The notes beneath the pieces were generated by a model that was not told where the DNA came from, did no database searches, and was given only the letters and a program-made list of their open reading frames with translations. 64,000 nucleotides of DNA from Brevibacillus gelatini (lineage in GTDB: Bacteria; Bacillota; Bacilli; Brevibacillales; Brevibacillaceae). The translations under genes and the position numbers were made by a program. Numbering within the stretch: position 1 is the first letter of the stretch; every line of letters begins with the position of its first letter. The DNA lies in assembly GCF_003710935.1 (NCBI RefSeq), contig NZ_RHHS01000032.1, forward strand, positions 62,001 to 126,000. The letters are read 5' to 3'. Positions 1 through 8,473 of the stretch are shown here, piece by piece.

Positions 1-864
1 CGGCGGCTCGACCAGTTTTTGCTGCACGGGGTGACGACAGTCGAGGCCAAGAGCGGCTACGGCCTTACGCTGGAGGACGAACTCAAGCAGCTGGAAGTAG
101 CGAAAAAGCTGGATGAAGAGCATCCGGTCGATCTCGTCAGCACGTTCATGGGCGCACATGCGGTTCCCCGCGAGTACAAGGACGCGCCGGATGCGTTTGT
201 CGATTTGGTCATCGAGCAAATGATTCCCGAAGTTGCACGCCGCAAGCTGGCTGTTTTCAACGATGTGTTTTGCGAGCGCGGCGTCTTTACGCCCGAGCAG
301 TCGCGCCGCATTCTCGAAGCCGGGATGCGCCACGGCCTGCTGCCGAAAATCCACGCGGATGAAATCGAGCCGTATGAGGGAGCGGAGCTTGCGGCTTCAC
401 TCGGTGCTGTATCTGCCGATCACCTGCTGCGCGCCTCCGACCGCGGGATCGAGCTGATGGCCGAGGCAGGCGTGATCGCGGTGCTGTTGCCAGGCACGGC
501 CTTTTTCCTGATGGCAGAGTCCGCGAACGGGCGCAAAATGATTGACCGCGGCGTGGCGGTCGCGCTCTCGACCGACTGCAACCCTGGCTCCTCGCCGACC
601 GTCTCGCTGCCGCTGATAATGAATCTCGGCTGTCTGAAAATGGGAATGACTCCGGCCGAGGTGTTGACGGCCGCTACGATCAACGCGGCGCACGCCATTC
701 GCCGCGCACACGAGATCGGCAGCATCGAGGTCGGGAAAAAAGCGGACATCACCATTTTTGACGTGCCGGACTTCATGACCTTGCAATATCGTTACGGCGT
801 CAATCATGTAGATACGGTCATCAAAAAAGGGACAGTGGTCGTCGCAGGAGGGAGACTCGTATGA
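1..864 (+). CDS. hutI: Imidazolonepropionase, 3' part (5' end outside window)
   Basis: Hydrolyses 4-imidazolone-5-propanoate to N-formimino-L-glutamate in cytosolic histidine degradation. The frame is open from base 1, so the gene begins upstream; 287 residues are visible of a family length near 415, and the N-terminal HxH metal motif is missing from the window. Visible amidohydrolase features are the HADE motif (KIHADEIEP), the SADHLL segment and the STDCNPGSSP loop carrying the catalytic-site Asp. The stop overlaps the next start (ATGA at 861-864), so it is translationally coupled to hutG. The context is the 3' end of a hut operon. Confidence 0.93.
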   Translation, partial: RRLDQFLLHGVTTVEAKSGYGLTLEDELKQLEVAKKLDEEHPVDLVSTFMGAHAVPREYKDAPDAFVDLVIEQMIPEVARRKLAVFNDVFCERGVFTPEQSRRILEAGMRHGLLPKIHADEIEPYEGAELAASLGAVSADHLLRASDRGIELMAEAGVIAVLLPGTAFFLMAESANGRKMIDRGVAVALSTDCNPGSSPTVSLPLIMNLGCLKMGMTPAEVLTAATINAAHAIRRAHEIGSIEVGKKADITIFDVPDFMTLQYRYGVNHVDTVIKKGTVVVAGGRLV

Positions 865-1862
865 CAGCAGGGTACCCGTACCCGCTCCTGAAGCCGCCGA
901 GCTTTTCCTGGGACCGCAGCGCAGCGCCTGCCGAGCCGAAAGTAAGCGAGTGGATCGCGACGCTCGATCCGGCGACCGCGAACAGCACCAACTGGAGCGA
1001 CTACGACGTGGCGCTGCTTGGCGTACCGCTGTCGCGTTCGTCCATCTCGGCTTCGGCTGCGAGTGAGAACCCGGATGCGATGCGGCGGGCGTGGAAGTAT
1101 TTTACCACCTACAATCTCGATCACGACGTGGACTTGCAGCCGCTGCGTGTCGTCGACCTGGGCGATGTCAGGCAGCATGTGACAGACATCGCCCAGTGCC
1201 ACCGCAACATCCGGGAAGCGATGGTGCAAATGCGCACGCATCATCCGCAACTTTTGCCTGTGATGATGGGCGGCGATCATTCGATCACGGCGATGCTTGT
1301 CAAAGGCTACAAGGACGTCCATCCTGACGAGCGTGTAGGCATCCTGCAATTGGACACTCATTTTGACCTGCGCGACCTGACCGATAACGGCCCCACAAAC
1401 GGCACGCCGATTCGCAACCTCATCGAGAGCGGCACCATCAATGGGCGGGATGTGCACAACATCGGGCTGCACGGCTTTTTCAACGCCCGTTCGCTCAAGG
1501 CGTACGCTGACGAGACTGGCGTGCGCTATACGACCTTGCGTCAGGCGCGGCAAAAAGGGGTGGCCTGGACAGTGCAGGAAGCGCTGGAGCAGCTCTCGGC
1601 CCAAGTGGACATGATCTATTTAACCGTGGACATGGATGTGCTCGATTGCAGCTGTGGCCCCGGGGTCCCGGCTTCCACGCCCGGAGGCATGCACAGTGAC
1701 GAGCTGTTTGAAGCCGTCTACGCGGCAGGGGTGCATCCGAAGGTCAAGGCGATGGACATCGTATGTCTGGACCCGTACAAGGACCGCGCAGAGGCCACCG
1801 TCAAGACGGCTGTTCATGTCATGCTGTCGTTTTTGAGCGGATTTTGCCAGCGCGAACAATAA
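861..1862 (+). CDS. hutG: Formimidoylglutamase, ureohydrolase family
   Basis: Hydrolyses N-formimidoyl-L-glutamate to glutamate and formamide, the last step of this histidine degradation route. The 333-aa length is normal for an arginase-fold enzyme. The manganese-binding motifs are present: GGDHSIT, DTHFD and DMDVLD, followed by the PASTPGG segment. The first manganese motif reads DTHFD rather than the DAHxD seen in many arginases. The start is the ATG in the ATGA overlap with hutI, with GGAGGGAG upstream. It is the last gene of the visible hut operon and is followed by a strong terminator. Confidence 0.92.
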   Translation: MTAGYPYPLLKPPSFSWDRSAAPAEPKVSEWIATLDPATANSTNWSDYDVALLGVPLSRSSISASAASENPDAMRRAWKYFTTYNLDHDVDLQPLRVVDLGDVRQHVTDIAQCHRNIREAMVQMRTHHPQLLPVMMGGDHSITAMLVKGYKDVHPDERVGILQLDTHFDLRDLTDNGPTNGTPIRNLIESGTINGRDVHNIGLHGFFNARSLKAYADETGVRYTTLRQARQKGVAWTVQEALEQLSAQVDMIYLTVDMDVLDCSCGPGVPASTPGGMHSDELFEAVYAAGVHPKVKAMDIVCLDPYKDRAEATVKTAVHVMLSFLSGFCQREQ

Positions 1863-1874
1863 AAAAGGAAAGGG

Positions 1875-1926
1875 AAACCGCTGTTGCTGAAGGCTCAGGC
1901 CTGCCAGGCGAAACAGCGGTTTTTTC
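1875..1926 (+). terminator. Rho-independent terminator of the hut operon
   Basis: An 11-bp perfect stem (AAACCGCTGTT at 1875-1885 against AACAGCGGTTT at 1912-1922) is followed by a T-run. It begins 12 bp after the hutG stop. Confidence 0.9.
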
Positions 1927-1981
1927 ATGGCTGATTGACGCTGGAGCAGCGAAGGTTTCGACAAAAAGTGAAAAAAGAACT

Positions 1982-1996
1982 AACTTTAGTAAGGTT
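1982..1996. promoter_or_regulatory. Operator-like 15-mer matching the tetR operator at 14298
   Basis: AACTTTAGTAAGGTT matches the palindrome at the tetR promoter (bottom-strand form AACTTTAGTAAAGTT) at 14 of 15 positions. A second, weaker AACTTTTGTTAAAATT lies at 2009-2024. Both are in the gap between the hut terminator and the giant surface-protein gene. The match is observed; regulation by that TetR protein is inference. Confidence 0.45.
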
Positions 1997-2134
1997 TTTT
2001 CTGGAGCAACTTTTGTTAAAATTTTCTTGCCATTTCTGTGACGTCTGCACGGAAACTGTGCCATTCAGGTGAGCAGGCTGAACAGAAACGAGAAAAAGCG
2101 CATCAACTGCGAAGGGAGGAATGAACAGGACGAT

Positions 2135-5100
2135 ATGAAACGACTGCTTGCACGGCTGTTGTCATTGCTGCTGGTTTTTTCGCTGGTGCAGCCACAGATT
2201 CCATCTGCCAGAGCTGCTGATGAATCGATCAAGATCCCTGTGTCTGAAGATTTTTTCATGGACACAGATTTCTACCCGGATGGGGTTAGCGATGGCTTGG
2301 GGCACTCGAACACCATATTTGTCGGGTACGATTCGGCTTTCGGGGCTTCCAATGCCGCTCTCAAATTTCAGTTGCCGGCCGATAAGGTGGATTTCAACCG
2401 GACAATCCAGTCAGCTTATTTATCGCTTTATTTGACGCGGCTTGACGAACTTGGAGGTCTTCCTTTTCTGGAGCTTTACGCCGCGGGTGATTCCTGGTCA
2501 GAAACGGGTCAGAATTTCCCGGCAAGCGGAGAGCTTCTTGAGAGGATTGAGTACTCTGCACTGAAGGCTAGGGTAGGATATTGGGTATCTTTTGACGTGA
2601 AGGATTATCTCTTGGAACAGTCGAGTGACAGAGTGGCCAGCTTTGTGCTGAAAGGGCAACAGCATATAGCCAGCGGACCTGCACAGGTACAGGTTGCTTT
2701 TTATGAAAAGGCATCTAACCAAGCAGATAAAATCCCGACTCTGGAGATCACCTATTCTCCTAACTCTCCGCCGACAAATCTTTCGCTGGACAACGACACG
2801 GTTTTGGAAAATCTTCCGCCGAATACGCCAGTCGGAACGCTCAGCGCGGAAGACTCGGACGCTGAAGATCAGGACAATCTGACGTTTGAACTGACCGGAA
2901 ACGAGGATAATGCATTCCAGATTGTCGGCAACGTGCTTCAAACTGCCAAATCGCTTGACTATGAGACCAAGAGCAGCTATTCCGTCGAGGTCAAGGTGAG
3001 CGACACGGCGGGAAACAGCATCACCAAAACATTTGTCATCCAGGTCACGGATGTGCAGGAGCCGCCGACCTCTGCGGAACTGAAAATCAACGAAGGAGCG
3101 CTTTTCACTGCCTCCCGAAATGTCAATCTGAAAACGACGGTCGACGATCCCGACATCGGCAAGCCATTGCAGGTGCGGTTTTCGAATGACGCCGATCAAT
3201 GGGCGGATGATTGGCAAGCCTACAATCCGTCGCTTTCTTATCCTTGGGAATTGACCGCAGGAGACGGAGAAAAGACGGTCTATATGCAGGCGCGCGATGA
3301 AGCCAGCCATACCATCTCTGCCAGCGCCAAAATCACGCTGGATACGACCCCGCCGGAAGCCACCCTGTCGATCAAGGGAACGGACGCTGCGAATACGGCG
3401 ACTTCGTCTGCGGCTGTGCAGTTGCTGATCGAAGCGTCAGATGCGCAAGGGCCTGTAGAGGTGACGCTCTCCAATACGGAAGGTGTGTTTTCAGGCGGAT
3501 GGCAGCCTGTCCAGTCCGAACTGCCGTGGAATTTGAGCGGCGGCGACGGAACCAAGACGGTCTACGCCAAATTCCGTGACGCGGCCGGACATGAGATCAC
3601 GCGCTCTGCCAGCATTTTGCTGGATACGGTTCCACCGGAAGTGACAGGCGTTGAGAACGGCAAGTATTACAACCAGGAAGTTACTGTTCATTTTTCGGAA
3701 GGGACAGCTTTACTAAACGGTCAGCCGTTTGCAAATGACGGGCAAATCAGCGACGACGGCACGTATACGCTGGTTGTCACGGACGTGGCAGGCAATGCCA
3801 CGACCGTTTCATTCACGATAGACCGGACGAAGCCTGCGGGAACGTTCACGATCAACGATGGCGAGGAGCGGACGAATGATCCGCAAGTCGTCTTGCATCT
3901 GAATGTGACAGATACGTCCCCGATGACGGCCGCCTTCGCCAATGACGCGGAAGACTGGCAGCCGTTCGAACCGTTTGCGGCTACAAAGTCGTGGACACTC
4001 AGCTCCGGCGAGGGGCAAAAACGTGTCGCGGTCAAGCTGAGAGATGAGGCCGGGAACGAGGCTACTTGGGAGGCGTACATTACGCTGGACCAAACCGCGC
4101 CGACCGGAAGCTTCACGATCAATGACGGCCAGAGCGTGACGAACGATCGGCAGGTTGCGCTGAAGCTGAACTATGCGGATGCCGACGATCAACTGCAAAT
4201 GCGCTTCTCCAATACGGGCGTAGATGGCTGGTCGGCCTGGGAGCCTGCGCAAACGGAGAAGTCGTGGGAGTTGTCCGCAGGAGACGAGTTGAAGACGGTG
4301 TTTGTAGAGCTGCGTGATCGCGCGGGCAACGTACGCCCTCTGCAGCAGCAAATCACGCTCGATACGACTCCGCCTGTTGTCACGGGAGTGTCTGATGCGG
4401 GTGTGTACAGCACCGACAGACTCATCACCTTCTCCGACGGGACGGCGACATTGAACGGTGCTCCTTTTGTTAGCGGAGAAACCGTTTCCGACCCAGGTTC
4501 CTATACGCTCATCGTAACAGACCAAGCCGGGAACACGACAACGATCTCCTTTTCGATCGACAAGACACCGTTGACAGGGACAATCGCGATTAATGAGGAT
4601 GCGACATACACGACCTCGGAAAATGTGACGCTGCATCTTGGGACAAACAAACCTTCGGCAGACACGAGCATGTCCTTCTCAAACGATGGAATCACGTGGA
4701 GCTCTCCAGAGCCGTTCGCCCTGACAAAAGCATGGACGTTGGCGGGAGGCGATGGCACCAAAACGGTGTATATGCGTCTCGCGGACCAAGCGGGTTACAC
4801 AGCGGAGCCAAGCGATACGATTGTTCTGGATACAATCGCGCCGACTGGAAGCATTGTCATCAATGGGGACACCCCCTTGACATCGACGCGGACAGTTGAT
4901 TTGAACGTGATTGCAACGGATAGCAATGGCCCCGTACAGGTTCGCTTCGCCAATGAGGACATGGTCTGGAGTGCGTGGAGCGACATCGTGCCATCAAAGA
5001 CCTGGGAGCTTTCCGCAAATGATGGGATAAAAACCGTTCACATGCAAATGCGCGATCAGGCCGGAAACATTAGTAACGATTCGGACGACATCGAGCTGGA

Positions 5101-6622
5101 CATGGGCGCACCGGTTGTTACTGGCGTGGATAACGGCAGAAGCTACAACCATGACGTGCTGATAACGTTTAATGAGGGCACGGCCACACTCGACGGTCTG
5201 CCATTTACAAGCGGCAGTACGGTAAGCGATGAGGGGGAACATGAGCTTATCGTCACAGATGCAGCAGGTAATGAAACGAAGATCGTCTTTACGATCGACA
5301 AAACGCCTCCGCTAGGCACTTTTACGATCAATAACGGTGCGGCGACCGCAAGCAGTGTCAATGTGACCCTGAACGTTACCGCTACCGATTTGCTCGGAGA
5401 CGTAGAAATGCGCTTCGCCAATGAAAACGAGGCCTGGAGCGATTGGCAAGCCGCGGCTTCCACGGTTTCGTGGCGACTTCCTTCCGGCAACGGGATGAAA
5501 AAAGTGCTGATGCAACTGCGCGACGAGGCACACAACACGATTGAACTGGAAGCGCAAATCAGGCTGTCCGTGTACTCGCCGCCTTCGCCGCCAACAGCGG
5601 TCAAGGTGACAGGCGTACATCTCGATGTGAGCGCACTGCAGCTGCAAGTAGGCGATGCGCATACATTGACAGCTGTGATTTCCCCGGAAAATGCAAGCGA
5701 CAAGCGTGTCAACTGGAGAAGCAGCAATCCCGACGTGGCTGAGGTAGACAGTCAGGGCAAAATCACAGCACGGGCACCAGGGACTGCGCGCATTACGGTC
5801 ACGTCTGTCGATGGCGGCCATACCGACACGGTAGAGGTCACAGTCAACGATACCACCTCCCTGCAAGCTTCGAAAAAAACGATTCGTCTGAAGCCAGAAG
5901 AGAGGCTGGAAATCCAGATTTACGTGGTAGATGGCGACGAGCGGACAGACATCACCACAGATGAAAAGGTAGAGTACCGCACGGAGCATGGTCTCGTCTC
6001 CGTGAAGGCGGGCCGGATTACGGCTGGCAGCGAGGAAGGCGAGGACATCATCACCGTTTCCTATGAGGGACACGAGTTGCAAATTCGCGTCACGGTCACA
6101 AACAGCACAGGCACTAAAATCCGCTTCTTCACCCGTACCGAAGGCGTGCTGGAGGTAGATGAGGAAAGGCAGTTGGAGTTGGTGGAGCTGTACGACGATA
6201 CGCGAGAAGATGTGACCGATCAGATCGAGTGGACTTCCTCCAATCCGGATGTCGTGGAAATTGACGAGGATGGCAGGATGGTTGCCAAGGCAACGGGCAA
6301 AGCCACCATTTCCGGAAGCTTAGGCAATCGGAAATTCAGGGTTCGCCTGCTGGTCGTCGAGGAAAAAAATCCGCGATACATCGAGATCACGCCTGCATAC
6401 TTCCGCTTGAAGGAAGGACAGGAAAAAGCGATCGATCTCATGGGAACGTTTGAAAAAGGCTACGAGGACCTGATTGGCGAGGAGGCCGAGTGGACAGTAG
6501 AAGACCCGGAAATCGCCGAGGTGATCGACGGCAAAATCGTCGCCCGCAAGGCCGGAAAAACGACAATCACGGCAAGGTATAAAAACAAGACAACAAGTGT
6601 GCGGGTAGAGGTCAGGGAGTAG
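2135..6622 (+). CDS. Giant secreted surface protein with cadherin-like, Ig-like and Big2 repeats
   Basis: A 1495-aa secreted protein. Residues 1-27 are a signal peptide (MKRLLARLL, hydrophobic core, cleavage near ARA-AD). Residues ~30-205 resemble a DNRLRE/CBM96-like beta-sandwich. Next come a cadherin-like domain (~210-305), then about eight ~90-aa Ig-like units with the FTIND, MRFSN and LRDxAGN signatures, interleaved with three ~65-aa units starting VTGV and ending FxIDxT. Four bacterial Ig-like group 2 domains fill ~1155-1495. There is no LPXTG, SLH or C-terminal membrane anchor, so attachment is unexplained. The frame is open back to a GTG at 2069, but the signal peptide favours ATG 2135; GGGAGG sits 15 nt upstream, a loose spacing. 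Adhesion or cell-wall binding is inference from the domains. Confidence 0.85.
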   Translation: MKRLLARLLSLLLVFSLVQPQIPSARAADESIKIPVSEDFFMDTDFYPDGVSDGLGHSNTIFVGYDSAFGASNAALKFQLPADKVDFNRTIQSAYLSLYLTRLDELGGLPFLELYAAGDSWSETGQNFPASGELLERIEYSALKARVGYWVSFDVKDYLLEQSSDRVASFVLKGQQHIASGPAQVQVAFYEKASNQADKIPTLEITYSPNSPPTNLSLDNDTVLENLPPNTPVGTLSAEDSDAEDQDNLTFELTGNEDNAFQIVGNVLQTAKSLDYETKSSYSVEVKVSDTAGNSITKTFVIQVTDVQEPPTSAELKINEGALFTASRNVNLKTTVDDPDIGKPLQVRFSNDADQWADDWQAYNPSLSYPWELTAGDGEKTVYMQARDEASHTISASAKITLDTTPPEATLSIKGTDAANTATSSAAVQLLIEASDAQGPVEVTLSNTEGVFSGGWQPVQSELPWNLSGGDGTKTVYAKFRDAAGHEITRSASILLDTVPPEVTGVENGKYYNQEVTVHFSEGTALLNGQPFANDGQISDDGTYTLVVTDVAGNATTVSFTIDRTKPAGTFTINDGEERTNDPQVVLHLNVTDTSPMTAAFANDAEDWQPFEPFAATKSWTLSSGEGQKRVAVKLRDEAGNEATWEAYITLDQTAPTGSFTINDGQSVTNDRQVALKLNYADADDQLQMRFSNTGVDGWSAWEPAQTEKSWELSAGDELKTVFVELRDRAGNVRPLQQQITLDTTPPVVTGVSDAGVYSTDRLITFSDGTATLNGAPFVSGETVSDPGSYTLIVTDQAGNTTTISFSIDKTPLTGTIAINEDATYTTSENVTLHLGTNKPSADTSMSFSNDGITWSSPEPFALTKAWTLAGGDGTKTVYMRLADQAGYTAEPSDTIVLDTIAPTGSIVINGDTPLTSTRTVDLNVIATDSNGPVQVRFANEDMVWSAWSDIVPSKTWELSANDGIKTVHMQMRDQAGNISNDSDDIELDMGAPVVTGVDNGRSYNHDVLITFNEGTATLDGLPFTSGSTVSDEGEHELIVTDAAGNETKIVFTIDKTPPLGTFTINNGAATASSVNVTLNVTATDLLGDVEMRFANENEAWSDWQAAASTVSWRLPSGNGMKKVLMQLRDEAHNTIELEAQIRLSVYSPPSPPTAVKVTGVHLDVSALQLQVGDAHTLTAVISPENASDKRVNWRSSNPDVAEVDSQGKITARAPGTARITVTSVDGGHTDTVEVTVNDTTSLQASKKTIRLKPEERLEIQIYVVDGDERTDITTDEKVEYRTEHGLVSVKAGRITAGSEEGEDIITVSYEGHELQIRVTVTNSTGTKIRFFTRTEGVLEVDEERQLELVELYDDTREDVTDQIEWTSSNPDVVEIDEDGRMVAKATGKATISGSLGNRKFRVRLLVVEEKNPRYIEITPAYFRLKEGQEKAIDLMGTFEKGYEDLIGEEAEWTVEDPEIAEVIDGKIVARKAGKTTITARYKNKTTSVRVEVRE

Positions 6623-6653
6623 CACCGTGCTTCTTGGAAAGAGGAGAAGAAGG

Positions 6654-6684
6654 TGCCAGCTATACGGCTGGCATTTTCTTTCTT
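6654..6684 (+). terminator. Terminator after the surface-protein gene
   Basis: Stem TGCCAGC (6654-6660) pairs with GCTGGCA (6667-6673), followed by TTTTCTTTCTT. Confidence 0.85.
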
Positions 6685-6763
6685 GCAAAGGACAAGAGTG
6701 ACAAGCAGTAACAAGACTTGTGATTGCAGACAAATGCGCTAAGCAAACAAGGAGGCAGCTACA

Positions 6764-7276
6764 ATGGATGCATATATAGGAGAAATCAGGATGTTTGCCG
6801 GAACTTATGCGCCGGTTGGCTGGGAGTTTTGCGATGGGCGATTGCTTTCCATATCGGGAAATGAAATATTGTTCAGTTTGATTGGAACGACCTACGGTGG
6901 AGACGGAATGACTACGTTTGCCCTGCCCGATCTGCGCGGTCGGGTGCCTGTACACATGGGCACCAACCCTGCCACTCAGACCAACTATCCGTTGGGGTCG
7001 AAGGGAGGAACCGAGACGGTTACGCTCGTGTCCAACCAATTGCCTGCACACACGCATACAGTCAATGTATCGTCGGGCGAAGGGGATCAGATTGAGCCAG
7101 CCGGGAATGTATGGGCGACGCGGATTGAGCAATATTCAGAAAATTCTCCGACGATTCAGATGAGCCCCACCGCTCTGACGGTCGAGGGCTACAACCAGCC
7201 GCACAATAATATGATGCCCTATACGGTTATCAGCTTCATCATTTGTACCATGGGCTATTACCCAACACAATCATAG
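6764..7276 (+). CDS. Tail-collar domain protein (MdpB-like), copy 1
   Basis: A 170-aa protein consisting almost entirely of a phage tail Collar domain, as in the 'microcystin-dependent protein' family. Signatures are YIGEIRMFAG, GWEFCDGRLL, YGGDGMTTFALPDLRGRVP, the THTHTV-like His segment and the C-terminal QPHNNMMPYTVI. There is no signal peptide. AAGGAGG lies 9 nt before the ATG. It is first of three tandem paralogues on one strand. In phages this domain sits in tail fibres; the role of these free-standing chromosomal copies is not known to me. No other phage gene is nearby. Confidence 0.88.
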   Translation: MDAYIGEIRMFAGTYAPVGWEFCDGRLLSISGNEILFSLIGTTYGGDGMTTFALPDLRGRVPVHMGTNPATQTNYPLGSKGGTETVTLVSNQLPAHTHTVNVSSGEGDQIEPAGNVWATRIEQYSENSPTIQMSPTALTVEGYNQPHNNMMPYTVISFIICTMGYYPTQS

Positions 7277-7308
7277 GACAAACATGTATCCATTGGAGGT
7301 AGATTGCT

Positions 7309-7809
7309 ATGATAGATGAAGTATATGTCGGAGAAATTCGACCCTTTGCCTTTCCGTTTCCGCCGCAGGGCTGGGCGCTGTGTGATGGAAGCATTTTGCC
7401 CATTAACCAATACCAGGCTCTGTATGCCATCCTCGGAAACAGGTATGGAGGAGACGGTGTCAAGACCTTTGCGTTGCCTGACTTGCGGGGGCGAGTGCCT
7501 GTCCATGTCGGAAATGAAGTAAGGCTCGCAGTGGCTGGCGGCGAAGAGACGCATGTGCTGACCGTTGGGGAAATGCCACCGCACACGCATTTGGCCAGTG
7601 CTCTTTCGAGTGTGGGAACAGTTGGAAATGCTCAAGGAAACTTATGGGCGATAACGAATGTACAGGCATTTACTGACATCCCGAATGCGACGATGCGTCA
7701 GGATGCCTTGAGCACAGCCGGAGGGAGCCAGCCGCACAATAACATGCAGCCTTACCAGGTACTCAACTACTGCATTGCTCTTGTAGGTTTATTCCCAACG
7801 CAAAACTAA
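7309..7809 (+). CDS. Tail-collar domain protein (MdpB-like), copy 2
   Basis: 166 aa, paralogue of its neighbours. It shows YVGEIRPFAF, GWALCDGSILPI, YGGDGVKTFALPDLRGR, MPPHTHLA and the terminal PHNNMQPYQVLNY. TTGGAGGT lies 9 nt before the ATG and the gap from copy 1 is only 32 bp, so the three are probably co-transcribed. It is cytosolic by sequence (no signal peptide or membrane segment). Function unknown beyond the fold. Confidence 0.88.
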   Translation: MIDEVYVGEIRPFAFPFPPQGWALCDGSILPINQYQALYAILGNRYGGDGVKTFALPDLRGRVPVHVGNEVRLAVAGGEETHVLTVGEMPPHTHLASALSSVGTVGNAQGNLWAITNVQAFTDIPNATMRQDALSTAGGSQPHNNMQPYQVLNYCIALVGLFPTQN

Positions 7810-7830
7810 CCCATTCAGGAGGAATGAAAA

Positions 7831-8361
7831 ATGATCGGCTATGTCGGGGAAATTCGGGTTTTTGCAGGCAACTTTCCGCCGAGAGGCTGGGCCTTTTGCG
7901 ACGGAAGCCTGGTGCCAGTCTCTCAGAATACAGCCCTGTATGCGATTTTGGGTGCAAGATTTGGCGGAGATGGCAAATCGACGTTTGCCTTGCCCAATTT
8001 GAAAGACAGGGCTCCCATGCACTTCGGAGCAGGTCCTGGCTTGACGGCAAGAGACTTCGCAGAACAGGGGGGAAGCAGCACGGTCACGCTGACCTCCGCA
8101 GAGATGCCAGCACATACGCATGTGCCAAACGCTGCGGTGAAGCCGACGACAAACAACCCGGTCGGAAAAGTCTGGTCAAGCACGGAGGGCAGGGGACAGG
8201 TTTTGGCTTACGGGCCAGCCACTTCGCCTGAACAGGTCAAGTTAAGCCCGATGGCTATTGGTCCTGCAGGCGTAGGGATGCCGCATAACAACAGACAGCC
8301 CTATTTAGGCGTAAACTATATCATTTGTTTACAAGGCGAATTCCCGCAGAGACCGGACTGA
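7831..8361 (+). CDS. Tail-collar domain protein (MdpB-like), copy 3
   Basis: 176 aa, third paralogue. It shows YVGEIRVFAGNFPPRGW, CDGSLVPVSQN, FGGDGKSTFALPNLKDR, MPAHTHVP and MPHNNRQPYLGVNY. CAGGAGGAA precedes the ATG and the gap from copy 2 is 21 bp. It is the last gene before a hairpin terminator, closing a likely three-gene transcript. The core is well conserved between the copies and the loops differ, as expected for proteins with related but non-identical partners (inference). Confidence 0.88.
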   Translation: MIGYVGEIRVFAGNFPPRGWAFCDGSLVPVSQNTALYAILGARFGGDGKSTFALPNLKDRAPMHFGAGPGLTARDFAEQGGSSTVTLTSAEMPAHTHVPNAAVKPTTNNPVGKVWSSTEGRGQVLAYGPATSPEQVKLSPMAIGPAGVGMPHNNRQPYLGVNYIICLQGEFPQRPD

Positions 8362-8366
8362 AAAAG

Positions 8367-8410
8367 AAGTGCCAGATGTGCAAGAACTCGTGCATCTGGC
8401 ACTTGCTTTG
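8367..8410 (+). terminator. Hairpin terminator after the collar-domain trio
   Basis: A 12-bp perfect stem, AAGTGCCAGATG (8367-8378) with CATCTGGCACTT (8393-8404). The T-tract after it is weak (GCTTTG). Confidence 0.7.
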
Positions 8411-8445
8411 TCCAATCGTCCTGGTGTAATATGACAGAATATTAC
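8408..8445 (+). promoter_or_regulatory. Putative gntR-family promoter with palindromic operator
   Basis: A perfect inverted repeat GTAATAT-N6-ATATTAC spans 8426-8445. It overlaps a candidate -10 (TATGAC, 8430-8435) placed 16 bp after a candidate -35 (TTGTCC, 8408-8413), and lies 29 bp before the regulator's start. This fits autoregulation by the downstream GntR protein (inference). Confidence 0.5.
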
Positions 8446-8473
8446 TGCTATACCTGTTTTACGGGGTGATTTG

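Noticed and set aside
2069-2134. Earlier GTG start for the surface protein
   Set aside because: It would put 22 polar residues before the signal peptide and has no ribosome binding site.
2121-2138. A 5-codon ORF (MNRTI) overlapping the surface-protein start by ATGA
   Set aside because: GGGAGG is only 1-2 nt before its ATG, too close for initiation, so translational coupling is not convincing.
6764-8361. A prophage remnant
   Set aside because: Three collar-domain genes alone, with no integrase, capsid, tail or lysis genes and no att repeats.
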